A stretch of 64,000 nt of DNA, from contig NW_020825326.1 of the NCBI RefSeq assembly GCF_003286085.1, positions 1,860,001 to 1,924,000 of the forward strand, written 5' to 3'. This DNA is from Drosophila persimilis. Taxonomy: Eukaryota; Arthropoda; Insecta; Diptera; Drosophilidae. The translations under genes were made by a program, and so were the position numbers. Numbering within the stretch: position 1 is the stretch's first letter; every line of letters begins with the position of its first letter. Below are positions 11,901 to 25,400 of the stretch, in pieces. The notes under the pieces were generated by a model, which was given only the letters and a program-made list of their open reading frames with translations, did no database searches and had not been told where the DNA came from.

Positions 11901-12700
11901 CAAAGTCGAACGCTGCAATAATATTTATTGATGCCATGCCCGTATCTGTGTGCCTGGCACCGCTTCCGATGCGGCCGTCTAATTAATTGCAATCCGCGCG
12001 GAGCGGAGAAGAGGGTGGCCTTATCGGGAATTGGATTGCATTTCTTTGGGACCGGGCTTTTCTGCTGAAGTCTATTTGGTTGAAAATATTGAAATTGATA
12101 CACTGCCTCGTGTGGAAGTACTTTTCACTTGGCCCGATCGGTCGATTTCAATTCCATATGAGTTAAGTCTTCAATCGAAGGAATTTCTTTAAAATTGGAT
12201 GCATTTAATTTATTAGAGTAAGCTTTCGCCATATATGTATGTCTTAATATATAAGTATGTACATGGCACATATTTATGTACTTATGTATATTCGATCTTT
12301 TCCAATAACCTATCCCTAGCACCTAGCAAATCGGTGGAATTTTAAGAGTGTTGAACTAGCCACATAGAGATAGAGCCTGCGCAACCCATTGCTTGCCTCG
12401 AAGCCCTCTCCCTCCCTATGCCTTGTGGCGGTGCCGCATGCCTGGCGCTTCCCTTATCTCGGCGACACTGCCGCGTTTCGGTTGCGTTGTGTCAGTAAAA
12501 AAATAATGTATAAATAAAACTAAAATAAAAATTGAAAGCCAAACAACGGGGCGACATGCAATAAACTGGCTACTCACGGCTCCTCCCAGATGTGCTCCAA
12601 GCTCCCGAAAATGCCCTGGGATGCCGATGCCTGGGCGCCAAATGATAACTTGGTCGGTCGCTCTCGGGCTGCGGCGCTGCCTCAAGTGGAAAGTGGCAGC
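8981..12700. other. Non-coding with simple repeats
   Basis: No convincing gene. Simple repeats explain most long open frames: A/G-rich tracts near 9,480-9,520, a GGACGGT-type tandem at about 10,704-10,747, a (CT)n run at about 10,914-10,941, GATTTCCTGATCTCCT repeats near 11,415-11,445 and a CCAAAG hexamer run near 11,880-11,905. The 146-codon frame at 9,390-9,830 spans the A/G tract and has no domain. Confidence 0.6.
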
Positions 12701-15700
12701 ATCGCGTTTCGCCTGCTGCCGCTGCCGTTGCCGCTGCCGCTGCCTGGCATCGTTTTATGCATAAGCAAACATGTCAAGTCGATGCCAGACCTCCCCCTGC
12801 CAGGCTGCTCCTCCCGCTCCTGCTTCTGTCTCGGGTGATGTCCTGGTCCTGGAGCATAATGTTTATCCAGCCGGCTAAGTCAGCCAAAAGATGTTTCGCG
12901 TGATTTTGAGTTGCTCGGAGAGGGAATCGAAGCAGCCAGGAGTGGAGGAGTCGGGGCGAGCAGGAGTTCATTTCGGGTTAATGTTAATGCTGCCCGAGCG
13001 CTGCAGGATGCGTGTGCCCTTACAGATTTCATGTGAGTTATGGCCCGGCTGGAGTCGGAGACGAGGCGATGGCTGGAGCGATGGCTGGAGCGATGGCTGG
13101 AGCGATGGCTGGAGTTGGAGCCGGATCTCGCGCTGTTGCTGCCAGCTTTGTTTGACTTTGTTATGGCATCAAAGTCTGCACCTTAAAGACCTCTCCTCGC
13201 AAGCCCCACCACTGCCCACCCTCAAGCCTCAAGCCTCTCCCCACTCGTGGCGGACGTGGCAACGAAATTGACAGAAAATTGAATTTGCACATTTTACTGC
13301 ACTTTGTCAAAGTGCGTGGTAAGACAGTGGGGGTTACAAGGGAAGCGATGGGATCGTGGGTAGCTGCCCGGGCCATGGCCAAAGACGGGGAAACTTTAAG
13401 TTGTCAGACAACAGTATATAAACACGCGGATGTACATGTGTACATATGTACATTTGATATTCCGTATGATATGGGAGGGATTGCCCCATTTTTCTGTGAC
13501 TTTCTGTATTCTTTTGTTGTTGCAAGTTACGCGGATTTTTCTACCAAATGATATCTTGAGAAAGGGAAACGGTACAGCACAGTACTGAACGTCAATTATA
13601 TATTAAAGCACTATGATATTGAAGCACCCGATATATACTATTAAAGGCCAAAATATAGTTTATTTTATAAAACTGTCTATATCTACTGCAAATGTAAATT
13701 CTGTGTCGCTTTAGAATTTTCGCGCGATTAAATTCAGATAAATTCTAACAAAGGTAATCGGCTTTCATATAATGCATATTACAGATTACGATACTTTCGA
13801 TCTCTTTTGGCGCTTTTCGAAAAGCAAAAAACCAATATATTGGCATAAAACCCGTAAATAACCAGCATGCATATGACATCTTCCCGCTACACCCCTTAGA
13901 AAAAGAATTTAGCTCTTTGACACCTGCCGTTGTAACTTAAACACGAATAAAAATTCAAGCTGAAAAGCCTCAATTACAATATAAAAAATGTAATTTTTAC
14001 ATTAATGTTTCTTATATACGTACATTTGTATGTACACATATACAAAATTTGAAGACTCAGGCTTTCTGACCTGCGATAGGTAATCCGATAAAAAGAAACC
14101 ATATTCCGATCATCCGATTATAGATAGGCGTTAAAAGAGCTGCTCTGCGACAGATCCTTAGCGGCTTCACTATAAAGCCCCTCCATACTTCCATCTATGT
14201 ACAGACATCTAGCTCTGTATCTATCTGGACTCTCTAGTCCAGGTCCCCAGTTACAGGGTACCGCTGTCACATGAGGCAGGGTAATGCTCGAAGTTTTTCA
14301 ACACTTTGCTTGGTTGGTCCTGATGCCACCCACTGATTGTCCCATTTCTTATCATCCACCTGCCCGGCACTCGTATGGCACTCGCGTCGCAATTGTTTGT
14401 TTATTGCCGCTGTAAAGTCCGACACCGGCACCGGCACTGGCAGAGGCAAAGAGGTTCACGGGACAGGGCAGGGCAGGGCAGGAGTACTGGCAGGGGATCG
14501 TCTTTCTTTCATTTAATATGAAAAATACGGGCTGTTGAATTTTCAATTGGTCTGAAGTTTGATAGTGGAGCCAAGGGCCGACTTTTATGCCTTTGTCACG
14601 CAGTTTTTGTGGTCCAACTCAGAACATACATACACACGTGTGTACATATATGATATGTAATATTTATAGGTATACCCTGTGCAGTGTACACCCCATAGCA
14701 GTTGGTCTGCCTGGACTGAAGTCAATTAATTGATTCATTGTGCAGCGATGAAAATAGTGGAACGCACTCGAAAGCTCTCCAAAGTCAGAGCTTTGACCTG
14801 GCAGTACCCATAAGGACATCGAGATGAGTGGAGTAGTTGCTGAAGAATTGGTAAGCTTTGAAGATTCCCTGGAAAAAAAATCACCTGCTACAATTGGTAG
14901 ATTTTTCCCATATGTTAAATTTGAATAATACTACTTGACACCTTGGACATGTCTTAAGTGGAAAAATGATAATTATATATAGTACATAAATGAGGCGTCA
15001 GCCTTGTGCTTATCCGGATCCTTCAAGGAAGTTTCCAATCCAGCCTGGCCGTATTACAGCAACAGAAGCGGTGTTGTGGACCGCCGTTTATTCCTGCATG
15101 AGGACTCATGAGTGCATGAGTGCGCAAAGACTCGGCGCCAGCCTCTGGTCATTGCGATGGAAGATGAGTGACAGGCAGTGGCGGTACTTATTCCGATACT
15201 GACTTTATTCAATACAATTAACTCTATTTATAGGTAACCAAAGGTAAAGAAACGTGCAGAGTCTTTAAGAATGCTGTAAAATGGATTAGGAATTAATGTG
15301 TCATTACTATGGAATTTATTAAATTGTATTGTACCGTGAAATGACCAATCTAGTAGAAGAAAACATATTTTGTGAAGTGCCAAGTTTCGAAATCTTTTTT
15401 GGCGGAATGAATTCAGAATTCCTCCAAGAGATTTTGGTTTTTCGCAAGTGGCAGGAAAAAGTTTTCTGTATTATCCGAGGTATGTAATATCGAATAGTAA
15501 TTATTTGTCGATTGAGATCTGCAAGGTATTATAATATACACCTTTAGAAAGCTTTAGACGCGAGACACATATTCGAATGTATATCCTATTAGTTTCGCTT
15601 ATTGTGACTATTGATACACAAAACCTTTTTCTTATGGCTGTTAACCTTGAATTGGTGCTATTTGCCAGCTCGCATGTCAGTTTCAAGACGGGTTTGATTT

Positions 15701-16352
15701 TCCGTATAGAGAAAACATAGACTACAAAATTGTTCCCCGTTAAAGAACTATATTTTGGTAAACATCGTCATTTAAGTAAATTTAAGGACCAGGAAAAGCA
15801 GGCAATTCGAACAAGTGATACCCCAATGCGGTATCCTGGTCTGCACAGTGACAATAATTAATCTTTACATATTTTTTGGTATTACTTAGCTGTGGATTTA
15901 TTTAAAAACTTATCAAAAAACATTTTGTTTTTATTCTTAATTACAATTTTTTGTTTTTAAATTCTTCTTGTTTTTCAAAAAACTTCTACATCTTTCTGTA
16001 AGACCAGATTTAAGTTATATTCAATAACTTAGGAGCTAGATGTTCTCTGTGTACCTACTATACATACTAATATACATATGTAGGGTTAGCAGCCCTTTAA
16101 CCACCTGATGAGTACCGATCTGTCGTTATGGATAGTCGATATATCGATAGTGGTAGTAAGATAGTAAGAGTTCGACTTCGGAAAAAGGAACTTATGAGTA
16201 ACCTATTCGAAACCAAGAAAAAATATTATACCTGATAACGCAATACAACGACATGTGGAGTTTGGAGCGGATTACTACTGACTTGACATATGTACATATA
16301 CATATGCATTTATGTACATATGTACATACATATGTGTGTATGTGAAATGTAC
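12701..16352. other. Non-coding with simple repeats
   Basis: No gene recognised. There is a TGCCGC-type run at about 12,714-12,746, a GGGCA pentamer run near 14,461-14,485 and ACATATGTACATA-type alternating runs near 13,430-13,455, 14,010-14,045 and 16,283-16,340. The palindrome-like ATCGATATATCGAT appears near 16,136-16,150. Confidence 0.6.
13066..13114. repeat. 12-bp minisatellite, four units
   Basis: The unit GCGATGGCTGGA is repeated four times head to tail with almost no variation, followed by a diverged half unit. It lies in non-coding DNA. Confidence 0.9.
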
Positions 16353-16379
16353 CAAAGACTATACAATGTATAGTCTTTG
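16353..16379. repeat. Perfect 12-bp inverted repeat with 3-nt loop
   Basis: CAAAGACTATAC is followed by AAT and then its exact reverse complement GTATAGTCTTTG. It has no T-run after it to suggest a terminator, and it sits beside an ACATATG-rich tract. It may be a chance fold-back, an inverted-repeat slippage product or a binding site. Confidence 0.7.
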
Positions 16380-19300
16380 AATGTACATAACGATTTGGCC
16401 TTTGACTTTGCATATGCAATAATTTAAATGTTTTGAATACCTTGATTGTCTATAGGCAGAAATATTAAATGCATGCTTAAAAAGAAGCATTAAAAAGGAT
16501 TAAAGATTGAAAAATTTGGAGATTTATTTGGAGCTGTCCTTGTCTGGGCACCCACGTGACCTGAAACCTCAAGAAGGTCGGCCGAGAGGCGGAAGGAAGA
16601 AGGCATTTATTTTTAATTTTCTTTCACCCAACGAAGGCCACACACGCGGAATGTGGGGGTGGGATCTCATTTTCAGAAGTCAGTTTTGTTTATTTTAAAA
16701 TTCAGCTCCTCGAATCATTTTGTTGGAAATGTTTCACATAATTCTTGTTTAAGTATCTTGTAAATTGCTTAATAACGCCAAAGGGACTACCTCTGATGCC
16801 ATCTTCCTCCGACAGTGCCTTCCACCCAATACACGCGTAGACATACACCCACATTCACACCCAAACCCACACCCACACACACACACACACACATTCACTG
16901 GCAATTACCCTTTTTGTAAGGGGGAAGGTGTTGAGGCGTCTGGCAACTTTGTATTCAAGTGCGAAATGTAACGAAACGAAATTGAGCAATTTAAGACAAA
17001 AAGTTTGGAGCTTTGGCTTTGGCCAAGATGCCAACACAACAGGAAGGCCCCCTTCGAGGCCGAGGCTATAGATACCCTTCCGGATCCATTGAAACGCAGC
17101 TCCACGGTCGGTAATCAAACGAAAAGAAAGTATCCGCCTAGTTTCCGACGTACTCAATCATTTATTTACCCAATCCATTCAATGTCTTCATCACATTACT
17201 CGAACGAATGAATTGAATTAACTATTAACAACAGCAAATAATGATGGATACATTTATAGGTATTTATATTCTATCATACATATTCGTATATATTGAACCG
17301 ATCCCGAACATAGCTACATACATCTATAGTTATCAATATTGTACTCTATGGATATGGTTGAAACTGCTTACTTCTCCGGGGTACCTGCTGGAAGGGTACA
17401 AAAAGGCGACCCCCAACTGAGCAACGGCAAATTAATAACAGACTCTCTCTCTCTCTCTATATGCGTGTGTGTGTGTGCTAGGGGAAGGAGAAGATAAAAG
17501 AGGGGAGCTAGATGGGTGCGGGAAGGGGTTCTGGGGCGGCACTTGTTAAATTTAATAACAAAATAAATGTTCGCGCGCACGTTAATTTATGAGTGGAAAA
17601 TGCTCTCGCAGTGCACACATTAACACGTATCCCCCACACCCCACACCCCACACCCCACACCACCACGAACTCCGAAACGAAAAACTTTCGTTTACCGCAT
17701 GTTTGAGGCATAACTCATTTTTGAAGAAGTCGGAGGTTTTGAAAAATGCAACACTTTCTTGAAGGATTTGCGTGGATAGAAATGGATAGGATACTCGTAT
17801 AGGCATTGGTAATTGATTTAAGGGAGCTGGACCCTGTCGGCATTGACAGGAAAACTCATTAAAAATTCAACCGAATTTCGGGGCAACACTGAGACAAAGT
17901 TTAAAATATGATCTGTTACTGATGGTAATATAAAATGGGAACTTTGTACAGAAACAGGGCGAGGAAGAGGGAAGGAAAATGAACAGCAGCAAAACATGTA
18001 ATACTAACCGAAACCCCTTTAAAAATGTTAACCAAAATAACTAATATATTCACTACAAATGTATCCGAGCTCTATTTGCATTTTTTCGATTTTACAATGG
18101 ATCGATGGCTTTAGCGCTGGCTTTTATCTGGTGGAGAGCTCCTAAAGCTAAAGGGCCAAACAGTTTTGGAAATTGAAATTTTCCTTTTGAGATGGAGAAG
18201 GAGAAGCGACGGTAGATGGAAGTATGCGACGGGTTGAAGCCAACTTCAAACTTGGTTGAAAAAATTAATAATTAACAAACACGCAGCAGCCCAGCTGCTA
18301 CGTCGGCTTCTCCTCCGTCCTACGTCCTCCGACCTCCGACCTCCGACCTCCGACGTCCGACCTCCGTCCTCGCTCCGGATCCCGTTCCCGTTCCCGTTCC
18401 TGTTCCGGATCCTTCTGCCACATCATTATCCCCATCAACACGCACTAGCCATGAGAGAGAGGATGGGGGTTCATGCCAAATTATGCAAAGTGTTTGACAA
18501 ATTAGCAAAAGAAACTTGTTAAGAGTGGAAAAGCGCATGCATAGCAACGAGATCCGGCGTCATAGCCTGCCATCAGCTGAAAATTGTTTTCATAATTAGC
18601 ATTTTAAGCGAGCCAAGTGAATGCCCGTCCTCACATGGGTTGGATAGAGGATTGAGACGAAGAGCCTGGGATTAGGCGATATTAGGTTAAAGCTGGATCG
18701 GAGCAGACTCTGCATATACGCTCCAGCACTTGAGGAACTTTAAAAGGCTCTCGACGCAATCATCTCCTTGTGGCACACTTCGTCCCAAACACACCCTCTC
18801 GATCTGCATATTCGTAGGTCGTATGTCGTATGTCGTATGTCGTATGTCTTATGTATCCAGGTACGAGTATATAAAGCTATCGCTTGGCGAAAAGCTGACA
18901 AGATATGCGAGCTGTGGCAGTGAAAGGACAGCTCCGCTCCAGTGGCAAAACTCCCGGAGCGCTTATTTGAAAAACGTTTTATTTTTATTGCAAATACTCC
19001 CTGGCGACGAGTGCTCAGTGTCAGTGAATGTCATTTTAGCTCTAGAGCCAGAGTCAGAGTCGGAGTCGGAGTCGCAGGCAAAGTCAAAATCCAGACACTT
19101 GATTCCCAAGGTCCCGCATCCTTCGGCTCTATCTCCACATCCCTGACGAGCCCACATGCCTGGAAATTTTCAAACTGAAACAATCGGATGAGCTCTGGGC
19201 ACAACGAAGACCCGATGCTCTACGAGGGGTGTGATACTTGACCGAGTATCTATCTGATGTTGCCATAAGCTGACCTTTCGATGTGAGTCCATTTCTAGAC

Positions 19301-22300
19301 AGTTTTCGCAGATTCAGATTTCCGGGGTGTGATTGAAGCCCGTGTGTCTTGCCAGAATTAAATAGGTTCCTTTTACTTATCTAAACCTCGAAATATTTTC
19401 TTTGGTCCGAAGAACTATAGAGAGTTATTCTATGCTAATTTGATGGGGTATCTTGAAGTCAAATAAATTTGCATATGTTAGAGTGTTTAAACCAAAGATA
19501 CACGACTCGGATTCTGTCGGCTACATTGCTCGTGAGCCCGATGTGGAGACCCCTTTTTTCTCTCAACATTTTTTGCTCTTTGCATACCAAAACCTCTGAC
19601 GACTGGGCCAAGCCGAACATTTGACAAATCAAATGCGGATCAAGTGGATAGATGTTGGAGGGGGAAGGATGAAAAGGGAATTGCCTGGGCGGAAATGAAT
19701 TCCTGTCTCTGAAAATGCTGAAAATGAAAATGTTGAAGGTTAATACGATGCGATTTGCTGAGTGGATTTTAAGACTCTTCAAAGCCCAGAGCCCGAGCCC
19801 GAGCCCGAGCCCGAGCCCAGAGCCCAGAACCTGGAGCCTGGAACCCACTCCCTTTGGGCCATAAAATGTTTCAGGAGGTCATGACATGACACGACAACTC
19901 ACACTATACACCCATCTCCTTTTGGCTTCCTTTTGCGACTTTTTCGAGCAAGTTTTATGGTTGCAAGAGGATTGTCTATCGAAAATTCTAAAGTTGGGTT
20001 TTGGGCTCTTGCGCAGCGAAGTTTCCCCAGTTTATAGGCCACTAAATCAGTGGTTCCCCTGTCCACTCTACAGATTTTTCTTTTTACCGGAATCTAGAGA
20101 GAACGATGGGTGGCTGGTGGATGGGGGTTGGGAGTGTCACACTCAGTCGGCTGTGAAATCCACTTAATTCCATTTACTTAAGCTAATTTCACGCCATATT
20201 CAATTTACCACATCATGGCCATTCATTATTTATTCACAACATGTAAAATCAATGGACAACATGAAGTGGGCCGAGCCACAGGACCAGCATCCGCATCTGA
20301 TCCAGGAACAGGAACAGAAACAGGGCTAGGTCCAGGGCTTGGTCGGAGGGAGGAGAAAAACAAAATTGTTGAATGTCCATGGAGCCAAAAACACACACAC
20401 ACGTACACCGCAAGCAAGATAAAAAAAACACACACCCACACACAAAACAAACAAAAAATAGAAAGAAACGAAAAAAGCGAAGTTGAACAGAAATCGACTG
20501 TGAGGGGGACGACGCGCCGAGAACCCTCGGCCATCAAAAGGCGATGACGTACGCTTAATTTGCAGCACTGGAATAATTTATGGAGGGATCAGAGACGAGA
20601 GGAACTGTGGCGGAGAGCAACGAGTGGCGAGAAAACAGAACAGAACAAATGCCATGGGGCATTTCTACGCAACGCCTGGAACGAGTGGAAGCGGAACGTG
20701 CTGAAAAACCGCGCTGTGGCATGCATTGCAAATGATCAGAGATGGGGAGGATGTGGCGGATGTGGAGTGCCCGGAGAATGGCTGGCTGCCCTGAATGAGG
20801 AGTGCATCGATGGGAGGATGAGAGGCTAAGCCAATCCAATGAGAAGGCATCTGTGTAATTTGCCTACATCGAATGCTGCAAATGTACCCGGGAAATGATT
20901 AAATTGGGATGAACAGGGTCAACCAAAACAGCTCGGTTGGGTGAGGCCACAAAACGGTGTGGCATAGAGTGGGAAATGGAATGGAAAACAGGAAGAAACC
21001 ATCTAAGAAAGGCTTTTCCGAAGGACGATGCCATCAAATTAACTTGTTTTCAGTTTGGCGTAAACAAGAAATTAATAGGAAAAGCTTCTTTAATGGAGTG
21101 GAACAGTACTTAGATACATGCATTACTCAATTGAGAATATGGAGAAGAGCATTGACGATAATACATACATATGTACATATGTGCTCATTATAAAAGAAAC
21201 ATAAGAAACATTTTGCACTATTTAGCCCCAGATGACAATGGACCAGTTGTGAAAGTTGTGAAAGAATTATGGAAATTAAACGCAGGGGAATTAGACTACT
21301 CGCGCCCTGAGGGGGAACAATGTAGCTGGAAACGAGCTCAAAAAACTGTCACCTATCCGATAAACGCGCTGCCCCGCCCACTCCGGCAATTGACTGTGCA
21401 ATCTTTCTGGGACGATGTGGGTATGGTATGGGTACATGAGGTACAAAGCAGAGGATGGACAGCGTGCAAACAAATGGCGTAGGCAAAGTCCCAATCGTAG
21501 TCCCGGTCCCTGGAACTCGCCGATTTCATTCATTTCCCGTAGTGGCAACCGCACAAGCGCCAAATGTTTGCACGGCCGTCGCCGTGGAACTGGAACAATA
21601 TTTGCGTAACGTGTTTGACAAAGAAATGAAAACTGAAAGCGCCAGCTTGGAAAATCAAATGAAAGCACACACACCCCAACAGCTACCCACTCCCCACTCC
21701 CCTCGGAGGTGGAGTACGGTAACGGTAACGGTAACGGTAGCACACACAGAAAAGTCAGTAACGGAATTCAAATGGTCCAAGGCATAAATAAATAGAAAAA
21801 ACCTAATAATCAAATAGATAAATTATGTGGGAAAACCATGTTATTATATTTACAGATATATCAACTGAGAGAAATGTAATGGCTTCCAAACAAAATGTCA
21901 TTAAAGAATTAAACCCTTTTCGATAGAGGCAAAGCATGCTTAGACATTTTTCTGGTACGGTCCAGTGCTGCCAGTTCAGATCTAGCATTTTTAAAAGGAG
22001 GACTAGCTTGGTCATAAGAGCAAGATTTTGGTTGGGCTAATTTCCAACTACCCTATAATTTTGAAGTTCTTAAGAAACTCAATATATTTTCCGTTGGCAA
22101 CGTGCTGCGGCACAAAATACCAGCGATATTATGGATGATAGTATTGATTGATAGTATAAAGTCGTACGATAAAATGCATTTTTTAAATTGGGAAAATACC
22201 GACAATAATATTAAGTTTTGGGCAGAGGTGCTGGCCTACAAAGATGAGGGGAGAAACAACCCATACCGACACGTTCGGTTAAAATATGTACATATGTACA
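16380..22300. other. Non-coding with many short tandem repeats
   Basis: No gene recognised. Tandem repeats include (CA)n with ACCCAC variants at about 16,845-16,893, (CT)n at 17,442-17,458, (GT)n at 17,464-17,477, CCCCACA at about 17,631-17,666, GACCTCC and CCGTTC runs at about 18,325-18,402, GAGTCG-type at about 19,042-19,074, GAGCCC at about 19,783-19,829, (AC)n at about 20,389-20,445 and ACGGTA at about 21,715-21,740. Most open frames listed in this stretch are translations of these repeats. Confidence 0.6.
18818..18853. repeat. 7-bp tandem repeat
   Basis: GTCGTAT is repeated four times in a row and followed by a diverged unit. Non-coding. Confidence 0.9.
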
Positions 22301-22305
22301 TACAG

Positions 22306-22470
22306 TGCTGCTCAACTAAATAGGTTCAACAATTTTCCAAAGTCAAAATCTTTTTAACCAACTTACCGATTTATATGAAACAATTGTTTTTGCATAGATT
22401 TATTCATTGTTAATATAGCAAGAAAGTTTGTGGTTTCCAGGACACGTTTTTAAAGGTATTTATTATGAAA
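22306..22470 (+). repeat. Dispersed repeat also present in both palindrome arms
   Basis: It begins CAGTGCTGCTCAACTAAAT after a TA dinucleotide and contains TTTTAACCAACTTACCGATT, GTTTGTGGTTTCCAGGACAC and GTTTTTAAAGGTATTTATTA. The same blocks in the same order occur at 34,990-35,175 (reverse) and 58,960-59,140 (forward), with moderate divergence. A CAGT start after TA suggests the end of a Tc1/mariner-type element. No transposase is attached. Confidence 0.7.
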
Positions 22471-25400
22471 AGAGGAAATTATTTTGTAGTCAGTCGGTAC
22501 TCGAAATGGGACAGGTACTAAATAGAGATTTGCATTGAGAGCCGGTAGGAAAAAAAATATTTTAATGCCTGAAAAGGAACAGTAGCTGAATGAAGCTGCA
22601 TATTAAAATACTGCATAACGGCGCCGAATGCAAGAAGTTTTGTGGGGATCACAAAATCCTTTCGAGACAAAAAGCGAACCAGCAAGGTTTTTATTTACTC
22701 AAGGTGAATTCTCTAATTTTATTTTAAAATAATTTCTTATACACTGGGAGCTGGAACCCACGGCTTCTGTACTTCGATAGAAGAAAAAGAGATACGATGT
22801 GTTTTGTTGATTGTTTATTTTAAAAGCTTTTATTATAAATTCTAAATATACGATTAAATTTGGGATCTGAAAGACGAGCCGAATCAGTGTTGAGGTGACG
22901 GAATGCTTTTTTCAAGCTTTAAAGTATTTATCGATAACTTATCGATTGTGAAATTTGTGCCTCCAGATAAATCCTGTGATCTCACATAAGAGTACACACC
23001 CAGCAAACCTCAGCTTCAAGATATTAAATACAAACGTGGGATTAGTAAGTAAGTAAGACCCCTATCCCGAGTCTAAAAATGTATCTGTTATATCGAATTT
23101 TTACCTCGGCTGTACCCCACCTTAGAGCTCATACGTACATATATCGACACAAAATCAAATTAAATACAATTTAGCAACTTTAATTTTTAAGACCAACTTT
23201 TACCATGTATTGCGAAGCTTCTGGACATTGTAGCACCATGTTCTCGTGCAAGCTCAAATGCTGTGACTAGCGCCCCAATTTGAAGTAAGTAATATGATTT
23301 TAGTGCTAGGATAGAAAAATCAAAGATGCAAAGAAGGGGGAACGTACTTTCCGGTGAATCCCCAAGAAGAGTCTTCCAAAAAATATATAACCTGTCAGAT
23401 AATCAATGCAAAATTGACTTATTAATGAACTGAAATTTTCCAAGCTTCAACTTTCTAGCTATGTTCACTTTTGGAGTTTATGTACGTTCATATATACTAC
23501 ATGTACCTACATATGTATGTGCATTAAATATCATATTCAATTTCGATCACTTGAAAATCAAGCATGAAATTTTTATCTCTGAAGTTGAAGAGGACATCGA
23601 AGGTTAATAAAAACTAGAAAAGTTCCACAACATGTACTCGCACGAGCCTTAAAAATAGGCATCACAGTGGTAACTCCATTTCCGTGTTTCATTCTGATGC
23701 CCCACATATCCTTTCAATCGTGTTCCTTTCCCTTCTTTCTGCCTTTTGCCTTTCCTCTTATTTTTCCTTCTTTTTCAATTATTTTATGGCACACACATTG
23801 GGAGCTGGAGTGTGAGGCGGTGCTGTAACAACAAACAGATTTCAATTTGATTGATAAATACGGCAGAGCGTGTAAATGATGTTGCAATCGAAGAAAGGGA
23901 CACCAAAAATTACAAGCCAGTCGAACTGAAGCATCACCATGGGAGTGGACGAAGGGGGGGAGGAGGCAGGAGGCAGGAGGCAGGAGGAAGACTGCTCCCA
24001 TCAGATACGCCTGATGCGCTATCTCCCTCCCACCCACACAATCACAATAAGTGGCTGTTACATTTCACACCAGACCATTGATGAAGCGACCCTGAAGAAG
24101 GGGCCCAAGAACTGGGGGAGAAACAAGCCACAGAATGGACAGGCACTTGATGGTTAGAGCGAGATGGTTATAAGTTTTGTATGTGTTAGCGAGTGTGTAT
24201 GCCTGTGTGTGTGGAAAAACTACGTCAGCTGGTGGAAAAGTCTCAGAAAAATGGGAAAGGAAGGATGGATAGGTTCTGAGGCCGAACCCACAGCTACCCT
24301 TGCAAATCAAAAATTTCGCTGGTATCCATGTAATCCACACATACTCGTATATGCACATGTATGTATAGGTGTAAGTATATTTTGTTATTGCATTTTTTGA
24401 TATAAAGAAATCTTAATTTGATTTTCGATTGGTTTTTCCTATGGCATCTACAGGATATACAGAAAATGAAAATATTTCACATATTAGTTATGCTAGTGCT
24501 AGTGGATGCAAAACTTATATTCTATTCAAGGATTTCACTAGATGTCAGAAATAATAAATCGACTGTTAATTTTTCTCTACGAGTATTTATAGAACTGGAA
24601 ATTATTTCTTCTATACGTTGCAAGCATCTGGAAAAAATAATAATACCCTCTGAAGCAGAAGCAGAACGAACGAAATGAAACGAAAAATCACAGAATTTTC
24701 ACAAAGATGTTTATCATTTTCACTCGGAAAGTTTTTCCAGCGGGGGACAGCTGGCTCGAAGAGTGGATGTCGTCGAGGGTGATGGACAAAATATTTTCTG
24801 CATACAGATTTCGCAAGTAGATAAAGTGGTAGAATCAGAAGCAGCAACAGAAATGAAGTAGCGAAATGGAACGAGAGTGGAAACGGAACAAAATGAATTT
24901 CAGCTAGAATATACCCTGTAGTTGGATTACAGCATATCCCTAAGAGAACCGTATGAAATGGCACCAGTAGTCAATGAAATCACCGTTTATAAGTGCACTG
25001 TTCCTCGTGATTTTGTAATACTGCCCACAACACATATAAATATTTAATAAGTAATATCACTCGCTATACATTTGGAATAGCACAGCATGCCCGTCTGCTG
25101 CCCATGAAACGAGTGTTAAAAAGAGAAATAATAAAAAAATAAACCGAAAGAAATAACCAACTGGCGAAGGGAAGAGGAAAGCGTTAGCCAAACGAGGATT
25201 CTCGCAAATAGTGATGTGGTGGGATCCGGAATCGGTGGGATAGGGGATAGGGGAATAATGGCAAAATGCACCCAAAGGACATAATCGGCCATTGGGCCAA
25301 AAACTGTGCGGACGTTGTAAACCGGCCAAAGGAGGAAACCGAAGGAACTAGATGGAAGAACAAGAGGTTGGGGTTCGGTCGGTACAGGGCGGGCGGACAG

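Noticed and set aside
22920..22950. Tandem TATCGATA-like sites as a DREF promoter
   Set aside because: No reading frame or transcription start evidence beside them.
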